DNA of 64,000 nt from Bacillus cabrialesii (GTDB taxonomy: Bacteria; Bacillota; Bacilli; Bacillales; Bacillaceae): NCBI RefSeq assembly GCF_004124315.2, contig NZ_CP096889.1:1223001-1287000 (forward strand), in the 5' to 3' direction. Below are positions 45,035 to 53,847 of the stretch, piece after piece. The position numbers and the translations under genes are program-made. The notes under the pieces were generated by a model. It had not been told where the DNA came from and made no database searches. It saw only the letters and a program-made list of their open reading frames with translations. The stretch's first letter is position 1. The number at the start of each line of letters is the position of its first letter.

Positions 45035-45742
45035 GTGAAGTTTTCAGAAGAATGCCGCAGTGCAGCCGCAGAATGGTGGGAAGGGAGCTTTGTTCATCCG
45101 TTCGTTCAGGGAATCGGTGAAGGAACGCTTCCGATTGACCGTTTTAAATACTATGTGCTTCAGGATTCTTATTATTTAACGCATTTTGCGAAGGTGCAAT
45201 CGTTCGGCGCCGCTTATGCGAAGGATCTTTATACAACGGGACGGATGGCGAGCCACGCCCAAGGTACATATGAGGCGGAAATGGCGCTTCATCGTGAGTT
45301 TGCGGAGCTGTTGGAAATCAGTGAGGAAGAGCGTAAGTCGTTTAAACCGTCTCCCACAGCATACTCTTATACATCCCATATGTACCGTTCGGTTTTGAGC
45401 GGGAATTTTGCTGAGATCTTAGCGGCCCTGCTGCCATGCTACTGGCTGTATTACGAGGTTGGCGAGAAATTGCTGACATGTGATCCTGGGCATCCGATTT
45501 ATCAGAAGTGGATCAGCACATATGGCGGTGACTGGTTCAAACAGCAGGTTGAAGAGCAAATCAATCGCTTTGATGAGCTGGCGGAAAACAGCACGGAGGA
45601 AGTGCGCGCCAAGATGAAAGAGAATTTTGTTATTTCCAGCTTCTATGAGTATCAATTTTGGGGAATGGCCTATCAAAAAGAAGGCTGGTCTGACAGCGGC
45701 ATAAAAGAGGTGGAGGAATGTGGAGCTTCACGCCATAACTGA
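45035..45742 (+). CDS. tenA: Aminopyrimidine aminohydrolase / thiaminase II TenA
   Basis: It salvages degraded thiamine by hydrolysing aminopyrimidine to HMP. In 235 residues the catalytic C135 is in LLPCYWLYYE, with YYVLQDSYYLTHFA and the C-terminal FWGMAYQKEGW glutamate region. CAGGGGGAATG precedes the GTG. It is the first gene under the TPP riboswitch and overlaps tenI by 23 bases. Confidence 0.96.
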   Translation: MKFSEECRSAAAEWWEGSFVHPFVQGIGEGTLPIDRFKYYVLQDSYYLTHFAKVQSFGAAYAKDLYTTGRMASHAQGTYEAEMALHREFAELLEISEEERKSFKPSPTAYSYTSHMYRSVLSGNFAEILAALLPCYWLYYEVGEKLLTCDPGHPIYQKWISTYGGDWFKQQVEEQINRFDELAENSTEEVRAKMKENFVISSFYEYQFWGMAYQKEGWSDSGIKEVEECGASRHN

Positions 45743-46337
45743 TGACTGCAAGCCGGTTGAAAAGTTAGCGAAAGCAATTATAGCGATTCAGAATGAAGTT
45801 GATTTTATTCACATTCGGGAACGGTCAAAATCGGCGGCTGACATTTTGAAACTGCTTGAGCTTATTTCTGAAGGCGGGGTAGATAAACGAAAACTGGTTA
45901 TGAATGGGCGAGTGGATATTGCGCTTTTTTCTACAATTCATCGCGTGCAGCTGCCAAGCAGCAGCTTTTCGCCAACGCAGGTCAGAGCCAGGTTTCCTCA
46001 CCTTCATATCGGTCGGTCGGTGCATTCACTGGAGGAAGCGGTTCAAGCAGAGAAGGAAGACGCAGACTACGTGCTGTTCGGCCATGTGTTTGAAACAGAT
46101 TGTAAAAAGGGACTTGAGGGCAGAGGCGTGTCTTTGCTGTCAGATATCAAACAGCGGACTTCCATCCCGGTTATTGCGATCGGCGGAATGACGCCGGATA
46201 GATTAAGAGACGTAAAACAAGCAGGAGCAGACGGCATCGCAGCTATGTCAGGAATTTTTTCTTCCGCTGATCCTTTGGAAGCTGCCAGACAATATTCCCG
46301 TAAGCTAAAGGAGATGCGCTATGAAAAGGCATTATGA
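45720..46337 (+). CDS. tenI: Thiazole tautomerase TenI
   Basis: A 205-residue TIM-barrel enzyme related to ThiE. It aromatises the thiazole phosphate made by ThiG. H122 in LFGHVFET is the expected catalytic histidine, and IAIGGMTPDRL with AMSGIF binds phosphate. The GTG start lies inside tenA with GGTGGAGG upstream. It overlaps thiO by 17 bases. Confidence 0.95.
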   Translation: MELHAITDDCKPVEKLAKAIIAIQNEVDFIHIRERSKSAADILKLLELISEGGVDKRKLVMNGRVDIALFSTIHRVQLPSSSFSPTQVRARFPHLHIGRSVHSLEEAVQAEKEDADYVLFGHVFETDCKKGLEGRGVSLLSDIKQRTSIPVIAIGGMTPDRLRDVKQAGADGIAAMSGIFSSADPLEAARQYSRKLKEMRYEKAL

Positions 46338-47430
46338 TGCAGTTGTCATTGGAGGCGGAATTATCGGTTCCGCGATTGCTTATCATTTGGCAAAGGAAAA
46401 CAAAAGCATCGCATTGTTTGAAAGCGGAACAATTGGCGGCAGAACAACAAGTGCCGCTGCCGGAATGCTGGGTGCCCACGCTGAGTGCGAGGAACGTGAT
46501 GCGTTTTTTGATTTCGCCATGTACAGCCAGCGTCTGTACAAAGGTCTCCGTGAAGAGCTTTACACATTATCCGGTATTGATATCAGGCAGCATAACGGCG
46601 GTATGTTTAAGCTTGCGTTTTCTGAAGAAGATGTGCTGCGGCTGAGGAAGATGGATGACTTGGATTCTGTCAGCTGGCATACAAAAGATGAAGTGTTAGA
46701 TAAAGAGCCGTATACGTCTGGTGACATTTTTGGTGCATCCTTTATTCAGGATGATGTGCATGTTGAGCCTTATTTTGTCTGCAAGGCATATGCAAAAGCA
46801 GCGAGAGCGCTTGGGGCTGAAATTTTTGAGCATACGCCCGTCCTGCATGTTGAACGTGACGGTGAAGGGCTGTCCACCGAGACACCGAATGGTACCGTAT
46901 GGGCGGATCATGTCGCGGTTGCCAGCGGGGTGTGGAGCGGGATGTTTTTTAAACAGCTCGGGCTGAACAATTCATTTTTCCCTGTAAAAGGGGAGTGCCT
47001 GTCCGTTTGGAATGATGATATACCGCTGACAAAAACGCTTTACCATGACCATTGCTATATCGTACCGAGAAAAAGCGGCAGACTGGTTGTCGGCGCAACG
47101 ATGAAGCCGGGTGATTGGAGTGAAAAACCGGATCTTGGCGGACTGGAATCGGTTATGAAAAAAGCAAAAACAATGCTGCCGGCCATTCAGAATATGAAAG
47201 TGGATCGTTTTTGGGCGGGGCTGCGGCCGGGGACAAAGGATGGGAAACCGTACATCGGCAGACACCCCGAGGACAGACGTATTGTATTTGCCGCGGGCCA
47301 TTTCAGAAATGGGATTCTGCTTGCTCCCGCAACGGGCGCTTTGATCAGTGATCTCATCCTGAATAAAGAGGCCAATCAAGACTGGCTGCACGCATTCCGA
47401 ATTGATCGCAAGGAGGCGGTTCAGATATGA
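46321..47430 (+). CDS. thiO: Glycine oxidase ThiO
   Basis: An FAD enzyme that oxidises glycine to imino-glycine for thiazole synthesis. The dinucleotide motif VIGGGIIGSAIAYHLA is at residues 8-23, and the DAO-family C-terminal FWAGLRPGTKDGKPYIG and AAGHFRNGILLAPATG are present (369 residues). It overlaps tenI and ends at the thiS start. Confidence 0.95.
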   Translation: MKRHYDAVVIGGGIIGSAIAYHLAKENKSIALFESGTIGGRTTSAAAGMLGAHAECEERDAFFDFAMYSQRLYKGLREELYTLSGIDIRQHNGGMFKLAFSEEDVLRLRKMDDLDSVSWHTKDEVLDKEPYTSGDIFGASFIQDDVHVEPYFVCKAYAKAARALGAEIFEHTPVLHVERDGEGLSTETPNGTVWADHVAVASGVWSGMFFKQLGLNNSFFPVKGECLSVWNDDIPLTKTLYHDHCYIVPRKSGRLVVGATMKPGDWSEKPDLGGLESVMKKAKTMLPAIQNMKVDRFWAGLRPGTKDGKPYIGRHPEDRRIVFAAGHFRNGILLAPATGALISDLILNKEANQDWLHAFRIDRKEAVQI

Positions 47431-47630
47431 TGCTACAGCTGAACGGGAAAGATGTGAAGTGGGAAAAAGACACGGGTACAATTCAAGACCTGCTGGCGTC
47501 TTATCAGCTTGAAAATAAAATCGTTATCGTTGAAAGAAATAAAGAAATTATCAGCAAAGAGCATTATCACGAGGTTGAGCTTTGTGATTGCGATGTCATT
47601 GAAATTGTCCATTTTGTAGGAGGCGGATGA
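47430..47630 (+). CDS. thiS: Sulfur carrier protein ThiS
   Basis: A 66-residue ubiquitin-like protein ending in HFVGGG; the C-terminal Gly-Gly is adenylated by ThiF and made a thiocarboxylate that gives sulfur to thiazole. AAGGAGGCGG stands upstream. Two ATG codons are adjacent (47427 and 47430); I take the second because it gives the usual length. Its stop overlaps the following thiG start region. Confidence 0.95.
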   Translation: MLQLNGKDVKWEKDTGTIQDLLASYQLENKIVIVERNKEIISKEHYHEVELCDCDVIEIVHFVGGG

Positions 47631-47632
47631 GA

Positions 47633-48397
47633 ATGTTAACAATTGGCGGGAAATCATTTCAATCAAGATTGCTGCTGGGCACGGGGAAATACCCATCATT
47701 TGAAATCCAAAAGGAAGCGGTGGCCGTTTCCGAGTCTGATATTTTAACATTTGCTGTGCGGAGAATGAACATCTTTGAAGCGTCTCAGCCTAATTTTCTG
47801 GAACAGCTTGATTTATCCAAATATACGCTTCTGCCGAATACTGCGGGCGCCAGCACAGCTGAAGAAGCGGTCCGAATTGCAAGGCTGGCGAAAGCGTCAG
47901 GCCTTTGTGACATGATTAAAGTCGAAGTCATCGGATGCAGCCGTTCCTTGCTGCCTGATCCTGTTGAGACGTTAAAAGCGTCTGAACAGCTTCTAGAAGA
48001 AGGCTTTATTGTGCTCCCGTATACGTCGGATGATGTTGTATTGGCGAGAAAACTGGAAGAGCTTGGCGTTCATGCCATCATGCCGGGTGCATCTCCGATC
48101 GGATCGGGGCAGGGAATCTTAAATCCTTTGAATCTGTCATTTATTATTGAACAGGCCAAAGTGCCGGTCATTGTGGATGCCGGAATCGGTTCGCCGAAAG
48201 ACGCGGCATACGCAATGGAGCTTGGAGCGGACGGCGTACTCCTCAATACGGCTGTATCAGGCGCGAATGATCCTGTGAAAATGGCTCATGCCATGAAGCT
48301 TGCGGTGGATGCAGGACGCCTTTCTTATGAGGCGGGCCGCATTCCGCTTAAGCAATACGGAACCGCAAGCAGTCCGGGAGAAGGTCTTCCTGTATGA
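47633..48397 (+). CDS. thiG: Thiazole synthase ThiG
   Basis: It forms the thiazole phosphate ring from deoxyxylulose phosphate, imino-glycine and ThiS thiocarboxylate. The TIM barrel has the imine-forming lysine in MIKVEVIGC and phosphate loops PVIVDAGIGSP and GADGVLLNTAV. AGGAGG lies nine bases before ATG 47633; an ATG at 47627 (256 residues) is an alternative but is only three bases from the site. It overlaps thiF by four bases. Confidence 0.94.
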   Translation: MLTIGGKSFQSRLLLGTGKYPSFEIQKEAVAVSESDILTFAVRRMNIFEASQPNFLEQLDLSKYTLLPNTAGASTAEEAVRIARLAKASGLCDMIKVEVIGCSRSLLPDPVETLKASEQLLEEGFIVLPYTSDDVVLARKLEELGVHAIMPGASPIGSGQGILNPLNLSFIIEQAKVPVIVDAGIGSPKDAAYAMELGADGVLLNTAVSGANDPVKMAHAMKLAVDAGRLSYEAGRIPLKQYGTASSPGEGLPV

Positions 48398-49404
48398 CGG
48401 ACAGGTATTCCAGACAGGAGCTGTTTGCTCCGATCGGCCCGGCCGGCCAGAAGAAACTGAAAGAAGCGCGCGCCGTGATCATCGGCGCCGGCGCGCTTGG
48501 AACAGCCAGTGCGGAAATGCTGGTCAGAGCGGGAGTCGGCTCTGTGAAGATTGCCGACAGAGATTACGTTGAATGGAGCAACCTGCAGCGCCAGCAGCTG
48601 TATACAGAGGATGATGTCAAAAAAGAAATGCCGAAAGCGGCCGCTGCTGAGCAGCGTCTCCGTTCGATTAACAGCGATGTTGATGTGACGGGCCTTGTCA
48701 TGGATGTGACAGCTGAAAATATTTTCGAGCTGATTAAGGATGCTTCCATCATTGTGGATGCGGCAGATAATTTTGAAACCCGCCTGATCGTAAATGACGC
48801 TGCGGTAAAAGAAGGCATTCCTTTTCTTTACGGTGCCTGTGTAGGGAGCTATGGCCTTACCTTTACCGTAGTGCCGGGATCGACCCCCTGCCTGCATTGC
48901 TTGCTCGATACACTTCCGATTGGCGGAGCGACATGTGACACAGCCGGCATCATCAGTCCGGCTGTTTTGCAGGTAGCGGTCTTTCAGGTGACAGACGCGC
49001 TGAAGCTGCTGACGGGAGGGGAGTGCGAGCCGGTGCTGCGCTCCTTTGACTTGTGGAAAAATGAGCGTTCAGAGGTGAGAGCGGCGGGTCTCAAACATGA
49101 CGCATGCCCAAGTTGCGGCACAAAGGATTTTCCGTTTTTATCATATGAGAACCAAACAAAAGCGGCTGTATTGTGCGGCAGGAACACGGTGCAAATCAGA
49201 TCATCCTTCACAAAAGAAGCGGATCTTGACGTGCTTGCCGGTCAGCTGAGACAGGCCGGGGTTGAAGTAGCTACGAATCCGTATTTAATTTCCTGCCGCT
49301 CGGATGATATGAAAATGGTGCTGTTCCGGGACGGCAGAGCACTGATTCATGGAACGAATGATATTGCCCGGGCAAAGTCCGTTTATCATAAATGGCTTGG
49401 GTAA
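48394..49404 (+). CDS. thiF: ThiS adenylyltransferase ThiF
   Basis: An E1-like enzyme of 336 residues that adenylates ThiS. The nucleotide loop GAGALGTASAEMLVRAGVG is at about residues 31-49, with DRDYVEWSNLQRQ (Asp and Arg for ATP). C-x2-C zinc ligands are in PCLHCLLD and HDACPSCGTKDF. The start overlaps thiG (ATGA). Confidence 0.95.
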   Translation: MTDRYSRQELFAPIGPAGQKKLKEARAVIIGAGALGTASAEMLVRAGVGSVKIADRDYVEWSNLQRQQLYTEDDVKKEMPKAAAAEQRLRSINSDVDVTGLVMDVTAENIFELIKDASIIVDAADNFETRLIVNDAAVKEGIPFLYGACVGSYGLTFTVVPGSTPCLHCLLDTLPIGGATCDTAGIISPAVLQVAVFQVTDALKLLTGGECEPVLRSFDLWKNERSEVRAAGLKHDACPSCGTKDFPFLSYENQTKAAVLCGRNTVQIRSSFTKEADLDVLAGQLRQAGVEVATNPYLISCRSDDMKMVLFRDGRALIHGTNDIARAKSVYHKWLG

Positions 49405-49422
49405 TAAAAGGAGTGTAGTGTA

Positions 49423-50238
49423 ATGAGTATCTATAAAGCATTGACAATCGCCGGATCTGATTCAGGCGGCGGCGCAGGGATACAGGCAGATATTAAAACC
49501 TTTCAGGAGCTTGATGTTTTCGGCATGTCTGCGATTACGGCGGTAACCGCTCAAAATACGCTTGGCGTCCATGGGGTGTATCCGCTGACTGTAGAGGCGC
49601 TGAGACAGCAAATTGACGCTGTTGCTGAGGATTTGAGACCGGACGCCGTAAAAACGGGAATGCTATGGAATGCCGAAATGATTGAAGAAGTGGCAAGAAA
49701 AATTGACGAGTACGGATTTAACCGTGTGATTGTTGATCCGGTTATGATCGCAAAGGGCGGTGCATCCTTGCTGCATGATGAATCAGTTGCCACCTTAAAG
49801 GAGCTGCTCATTCCAAGAAGCTACGCGATTACGCCGAATGTTCCGGAAGCAGAAACGCTGACGAAAATGGCGATCCGCTCGCTGGACGATCGAAAAAAAG
49901 CAGCGGAGCAGCTCGTTAAGATGGGTGCGCAGCATGTGATTATCAAAGGAGGGCACCAGCCTGAGGACAACAGCATTACTGACATTCTTTTTGATGGGAA
50001 TATGTTTATGCAAATCAGCCATCCTTATATCGATACGAAGCATACGCATGGCACAGGCTGCACCTTTGCCGCGGCTTTAGCAGCCCAAACCGCTAAAGGA
50101 GACAGCATCCATCAGGCATTCGAGGTCGCGGCCAACTTTGTCCGCGAAGCGGTGGAAAATACGCTCGGCATCGGAGCGGGCCACGGGCCGACGAATCATT
50201 TCGCCTTTAAACGAAACAGCTTAAACACAAGCCGATGA
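49423..50238 (+). CDS. thiD: Hydroxymethylpyrimidine (phosphate) kinase ThiD
   Basis: A 271-residue ribokinase-fold enzyme that phosphorylates HMP and HMP-P. AGSDSGGGAGIQADIKTFQ at the N-terminus and THGTGCTFAAALAA with the catalytic Asp/Cys region near the C-terminus are diagnostic. AAAAGGAGTG precedes the ATG. It is the last gene of the riboswitch operon. Confidence 0.95.
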   Translation: MSIYKALTIAGSDSGGGAGIQADIKTFQELDVFGMSAITAVTAQNTLGVHGVYPLTVEALRQQIDAVAEDLRPDAVKTGMLWNAEMIEEVARKIDEYGFNRVIVDPVMIAKGGASLLHDESVATLKELLIPRSYAITPNVPEAETLTKMAIRSLDDRKKAAEQLVKMGAQHVIIKGGHQPEDNSITDILFDGNMFMQISHPYIDTKHTHGTGCTFAAALAAQTAKGDSIHQAFEVAANFVREAVENTLGIGAGHGPTNHFAFKRNSLNTSR

Positions 50239-50264
50239 GATCACCAGCTGATGGTGGTCTCTTT
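50237..50264 (+). terminator. Terminator after thiD
   Basis: GAGATCACCA pairs with TGGTGGTCTC, with TTTC after it. The T-run is short. Confidence 0.75.
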
Positions 50265-50309
50265 CATGTTTGTCTATCGTATGCGCTTTTCATCTGGACA
50301 AGGTTATGA

Positions 50310-50338
50310 TATGATAGGAATTAAGATCAGGTACTAAT
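50310..50338 (+). promoter_or_regulatory. fabI promoter region with FapR operator
   Basis: A sequence at 50320-50338, ATTAAGATCAGGTACTAAT, matches the reverse complement of the FapR consensus at 17 of 19 positions. It lies five bases after TATGAT (50310-50315), the same geometry as at fabHA. Both genes would respond to malonyl-CoA. Confidence 0.85.
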
Positions 50339-50374
50339 ACTATGTCTTTATTAAATATAGGAGGCTTTATACAT

Positions 50375-51151
50375 ATGAATTTTTCACTTGAAGGCCGCAA
50401 CATTGTTGTAATGGGGGTTGCCAACAAACGCAGTATCGCGTGGGGAATTGCGCGTTCATTACATGAAGCAGGTGCACGTTTGATTTTCACATACGCAGGA
50501 GAACGCCTGGAGAAATCTGTTCACGAGCTTGCCGGAACATTGGAACGCAACGATTCCATTATCCTTCCTTGCGACGTAACAAACGACGCGGAAATCGAAA
50601 CTTGCTTCGCAAGCATCAAGGAGCAGGTCGGTGTAATCCACGGTATCGCGCATTGTATCGCGTTTGCCAACAAAGAAGAGCTTGTCGGCGAGTACTTAAA
50701 TACAAATCGTGACGGTTTCCTTTTGGCTCATAACATCAGCTCATACTCTCTGACAGCTGTTGTCAAAGCGGCACGTCCAATGATGACTGAAGGCGGAAGC
50801 ATTGTCACTTTAACTTACCTTGGCGGAGAGCTTGTTATGCCAAACTACAATGTCATGGGTGTGGCGAAAGCTTCTCTTGATGCAAGTGTGAAATACTTAG
50901 CTGCTGACTTAGGAAAAGAAAATATCCGCGTTAACAGCATTTCTGCCGGTCCGATCAGAACATTATCTGCAAAAGGCATCAGCGATTTCAACTCTATCTT
51001 AAAAGACATCGAAGAGCGTGCGCCGCTTCGCCGCACGACAACACCTGAAGAAGTGGGCGATACAGCTGCATTCTTATTCAGCGATATGTCCCGAGGCATT
51101 ACTGGTGAAAATCTTCATGTTGATTCAGGTTTCCATATCACTGCCCGCTAA
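50375..51151 (+). CDS. fabI: Enoyl-ACP reductase FabI
   Basis: An NAD(P)H-dependent reductase completing each fatty-acid elongation cycle and the triclosan target in this family. In 258 residues it has the SDR-type motifs VVMGVANKRSIAWGIA at the N-terminus, and the Tyr-x6-Lys active site in MPNYNVMGVAKASLDAS. ATAGGAGGC lies upstream of ATG 50375; an ATG at 50342 adds 11 residues that precede this site and is rejected. Confidence 0.97.
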   Translation: MNFSLEGRNIVVMGVANKRSIAWGIARSLHEAGARLIFTYAGERLEKSVHELAGTLERNDSIILPCDVTNDAEIETCFASIKEQVGVIHGIAHCIAFANKEELVGEYLNTNRDGFLLAHNISSYSLTAVVKAARPMMTEGGSIVTLTYLGGELVMPNYNVMGVAKASLDASVKYLAADLGKENIRVNSISAGPIRTLSAKGISDFNSILKDIEERAPLRRTTTPEEVGDTAAFLFSDMSRGITGENLHVDSGFHITAR

Positions 51152-51257
51152 GCAGGATCTATGTCAAGCAATCCCGAATAGGGATTGCTTTTTTATTTCT
51201 TCTGATTTTCAGCTTTCTGTCATATAGATAGAATATGACACAATCGGAGGGATGAAG

Positions 51258-51932
51258 ATGTCTAATAAACGAAACGCGGATAAAAAACCGCTCATGTATA
51301 TTGTTCAGCCGGATTATGCAGAAACAACAAGGTCATCCATGCAGGAGATTGTCATCAAAAGAAAGGCCGACAAACCCGCTCCGCCAAAAGCTGAGGAAAA
51401 GCCGGTTTATCATGAGAAGCAGCAGGAGAAAGCCGTGGCACAGGATATTCAGCAAGCAGACCAAAAGCCTGCAGCTGAGCCGGCGAGTCAGCAAACACAA
51501 GAGGTAAGAGAGCCAGAGTTCATAAAGAACCAGCAGGAACAGAAAGCAGAGCCGCAGGCCGTTGAAGAAACCGTCAAACAAGAGCCTCCGAAAGCAGAAA
51601 AAAAGGAAGAGCCCGCACTTGAGGTAGGGAAGCCTGAAAAAGAACCGGAAGCTGTCCATAATGCTGATAAAGCGGAGGAAAAAGCACCGCCGGCACGAAA
51701 AGTGAAAAAACCAATGAGCAAGATGACGATCCACGAAAAAATTGATTTTTTAACAAAGCTGCCTCATAACATGCCGAGAGCGCTTTGTTTGATTGAAGCC
51801 AATGGAAGAACGTACAGGGGTGTGATTGTCGGAAGAAGAAATGATTCCGTCCTGCTTCGAACAACCGGCAACGGAGCCCCGACCGAGCTGGCGATCGATG
51901 ATATTACCTCTCTGCACCCGCTCGGTTTCTAA
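51258..51932 (+). CDS. cotO: Spore coat protein CotO
   Basis: A 224-residue coat morphogenetic protein. CGGAGGG lies six bases before ATG 51258; an ATG at 51252 is too close. The middle (about residues 35-150) is a low-complexity Lys/Glu/Pro/Gln-rich region, and the C-terminal 70 residues (MTIHEKIDFLTKLPHNMPRA...) form a compact conserved domain. CotO acts with CotH and the CotXYZ crust group in late coat assembly in B. subtilis. Confidence 0.93.
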   Translation: MSNKRNADKKPLMYIVQPDYAETTRSSMQEIVIKRKADKPAPPKAEEKPVYHEKQQEKAVAQDIQQADQKPAAEPASQQTQEVREPEFIKNQQEQKAEPQAVEETVKQEPPKAEKKEEPALEVGKPEKEPEAVHNADKAEEKAPPARKVKKPMSKMTIHEKIDFLTKLPHNMPRALCLIEANGRTYRGVIVGRRNDSVLLRTTGNGAPTELAIDDITSLHPLGF

Positions 51933-51940
51933 TGAAAATG

Positions 51941-51978
51941 AAAAAGCTGCCCGGCAGGTCTTCCCGGACAGCTTTTTT
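51941..51978 (+). terminator. Terminator after cotO
   Basis: AAAAAGCTGCCCGG pairs with CCGGACAGCTTTTTT across CAGGTCTT. Strong T-run. Confidence 0.9.
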
Positions 51979-51984
51979 GCATAG

Positions 51985-52013
51985 AGAAAAGCCTGCAGGC
52001 CTGCAAGCTTTTC
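51985..52013 (-). terminator. Terminator after cotZ
   Basis: On the minus strand AAAAGCTTGCAG pairs with CTGCAGGCTTTT across a very short loop (GC), followed by C. T-rich end is short but the stem is long. Confidence 0.75.
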
Positions 52014-52024
52014 AGCATGATCAT

Positions 52025-52474
52025 TTAATGATGATGATGCGTACGATTGATTAATCGAGGATTTAAGCAGTTGACTGCGCAGAAGCAGTCTAAGTCCACT
52101 TCAATACAGTAGTTCGTTTTTTCAAGTCGGAACACTTCACAAACCGTATCTTTATCGGTGAAGTCCAAAATGTGTTTGTGTTCGTCAAATGCGATCAATA
52201 ATGACAGTGTCGCGCAGCTGTCATGAACTTTTTCCACTCTGAAAAATACTGTATTAAAGCAAGGGCCGTTATCGAGTTCGCCGACATTTCCGAAAGCGAC
52301 CAGAGGATTTGATTTTGATGTAAACAGTACGAAAGGCACTGTATCGCCCAGTGAATGGGTTGGTGACAAAAGCTTTGAATGGCAGCTTGTCGGGCAGTCC
52401 TCTTCAACAGCGTTTTGCAGTTCTTCAATATTTTCTACCGCTTCTCGCACGCAGAATGATGTTTTCTGGCTCAT
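52025..52474 (-). CDS. cotZ: Spore crust protein CotZ
   Basis: A 149-residue Cys-rich protein of the outermost spore layer. It is homologous to CotY: shared segments are DCPTSCHSKLL, FGNVGELDNGPCFNTVFFRVEKV, and YCIEVDLDCFCAVNCLNPRL. The C-terminus ends in four histidines. About ten cysteines suggest disulfide or metal crosslinks. GGAGGG precedes the ATG. It is downstream of cotY on the minus strand. Confidence 0.95.
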   Translation of the reverse strand: MSQKTSFCVREAVENIEELQNAVEEDCPTSCHSKLLSPTHSLGDTVPFVLFTSKSNPLVAFGNVGELDNGPCFNTVFFRVEKVHDSCATLSLLIAFDEHKHILDFTDKDTVCEVFRLEKTNYCIEVDLDCFCAVNCLNPRLINRTHHHH

Positions 52475-52601
52475 ATTATCCCTCCTGCCTTATAAATTTG
52501 AGACTGGCGAAATGATGGAGAGTCAGCTGCCTCACGCTGGAAGCAGCTGAATGATTTGCACCTGTAATAGAGTTTGGAAGGGGATTGCTCTTTACAAGTG
52601 T

Positions 52602-53090
52602 TTATCCATTGTGATGATGCTTTTTATCTCTGTTAGGGGATGTTCTGTCAACTAACTCTGGTGACAGGCATTGAATGGCACAGAAGCATCCGAGATCCAC
52701 TTCAATGCAGAAATCCGTTTTTTCTAGCCCGAAGAAATCCGGGTCGCAAGGGTGGCAAACACTTAAGGTATCGCCTTTGACATCGACCGGGCGTAAAATA
52801 GACAGTGTTGCGCAGCAATCGCATAATTTTTCAACGCGGAAGAAAATGGATTCAAAGCATTGCATATCATCCACAAATCCCCCCACGTTTCCGAATGTGG
52901 AGAACAATCCGCCTTTTTTATCAAACAAGAGAAACGGAATTGTGTCTTTACCTGCAATTGTCGGATTCAAAAGGTTCGTATAGCAGCCAGTCGGACACTG
53001 TTCCTCAACTGCCTCCTGCTCTGCTAAAATCTTTTCCACTGCATCGCATACACAGTTCTCATGCCGGCCATGGGTTTTTCCGCAGCTCAT
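52602..53090 (-). CDS. cotY: Spore crust protein CotY
   Basis: A 162-residue Cys-rich crust protein, known to form ordered hexameric sheets. It starts MSCGKTHGRHENCVCD; the segments QCPTGCYTNLL, FGNVGGFVDDMQCFESIFFRVEKL and FCIEVDLGCFCAIQCLSPEL match CotZ. The His-rich tail is KKHHHNG. The ATG at 53090 has AAGGAG upstream; a frame to 53141 is longer by 17 residues without support. Confidence 0.95.
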   Translation of the reverse strand: MSCGKTHGRHENCVCDAVEKILAEQEAVEEQCPTGCYTNLLNPTIAGKDTIPFLLFDKKGGLFSTFGNVGGFVDDMQCFESIFFRVEKLCDCCATLSILRPVDVKGDTLSVCHPCDPDFFGLEKTDFCIEVDLGCFCAIQCLSPELVDRTSPNRDKKHHHNG

Positions 53091-53135
53091 TGATTTCAGC
53101 TCCTTCTTTATAGGGTATTTGACTTTAGTCCTTAA

Positions 53136-53144
53136 CAACATATG
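53136..53144 (-). promoter_or_regulatory. Possible SigK -10 element for cotYZ
   Basis: On the minus strand CATATGTTG resembles the sigma-K -10 CATANNNTA, about 45 bases upstream of cotY. TGGGGC just before it may be part of a GerE site. Late mother-cell expression is known for this cluster; this exact site is a guess. Confidence 0.4.
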
Positions 53145-53206
53145 TACCCGTGCCCCACTTGGTGTGGGTGAACGTCTATATATTCATCATATGCTTGGAA
53201 AATAAG

Positions 53207-53237
53207 AAAAAGCAGAGCGTTTTTAGCTCTGCTTTTA
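53207..53237 (-). terminator. Terminator after cotX
   Basis: On the minus strand AAAAGCAGAGC pairs with GCTCTGCTTTT across seven bases, followed by T. It separates cotX from cotYZ. Confidence 0.9.
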
Positions 53238-53243
53238 GGTCCC

Positions 53244-53753
53244 TTAGAGGACAAGAGTGATAACCAAGATGGCTACAAGGGTGTTTGTTGCTGTAGAGAT
53301 AAGGGTTGCGATATCGGCATCTACTGTTGAGACATTTACGCCGCGGGAGCATTCGATGAGAAGTTTTTGGCGGTTTACTTGTTTGTTAGCTGTAAGCTGC
53401 AATAAATCTTGTGCGACTAATTCGGCAATTACGCCGTCTGCAATAGATGTCAGAGTAGCTGTAACGACAGCGGCATTAAGTGCCGTTACTACTGAAGTTA
53501 CTGCTTGAACGTCTGTAGATGTAACATTGATGTCACAAGAATCTCTGATAATAATCGTTTCATCGGAGACTTGTTTGTTGAGATTTGCCTGAGCTAAATC
53601 TTGGTTAATAAAGGCGTTGTCGTTGCCAAACCCATTGTTATTGCAGCAAACATCACAATTGCATTTTCTGTCTTCTTTTTCTTTTTCTTTATGGTCTAAC
53701 GGATGGTCACAATCTGGATCAAGTGCAACCCAAGAATATGGTCTGCTTTCCAT
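53244..53753 (-). CDS. cotX: Spore coat protein CotX
   Basis: A 169-residue crust protein. After a charged, Cys-rich N-terminus (KCNCDVCCNNNGFGND) come two copies of the spore-coat X/V repeat: NLNKQVSDETIIIRDSCDIN (about 60-79) and TANKQVNRQKLLIECSRGVN (about 120-140), each followed by V/A/T-rich hydrophobic stretches. AAAAGGAGG precedes the ATG. Confidence 0.95.
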   Translation of the reverse strand: MESRPYSWVALDPDCDHPLDHKEKEKEDRKCNCDVCCNNNGFGNDNAFINQDLAQANLNKQVSDETIIIRDSCDINVTSTDVQAVTSVVTALNAAVVTATLTSIADGVIAELVAQDLLQLTANKQVNRQKLLIECSRGVNVSTVDADIATLISTATNTLVAILVITLVL

Positions 53754-53847
53754 ATCTATTCCTCCTTTTCTTTTACTTTTATTAAATGAGCGAGCCTCTT
53801 ACTTTGACTGAGGCATATATCCTGATGAAGAACCCTATTTTTTATGA

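Noticed and set aside
46972..47481. 169-codon minus-strand frame opposite thiO-thiS
   Set aside because: Shadow of thiO; no ribosome site, Arg/Cys/Ser-rich composition.
48325..48897. 190-codon minus-strand frame opposite thiG-thiF
   Set aside because: Antisense to conserved, motif-bearing genes; no start signal or recognisable domain.
51333..51734. 133-codon minus-strand frame opposite cotO
   Set aside because: Phe/Leu/Arg/Cys-rich mirror of the low-complexity Lys/Glu codons of cotO.
52025..53090. cotZ/cotY as a recent duplication
   Set aside because: They share motifs and Cys pattern but differ too much in between; the pair is known and old in the B. subtilis group.
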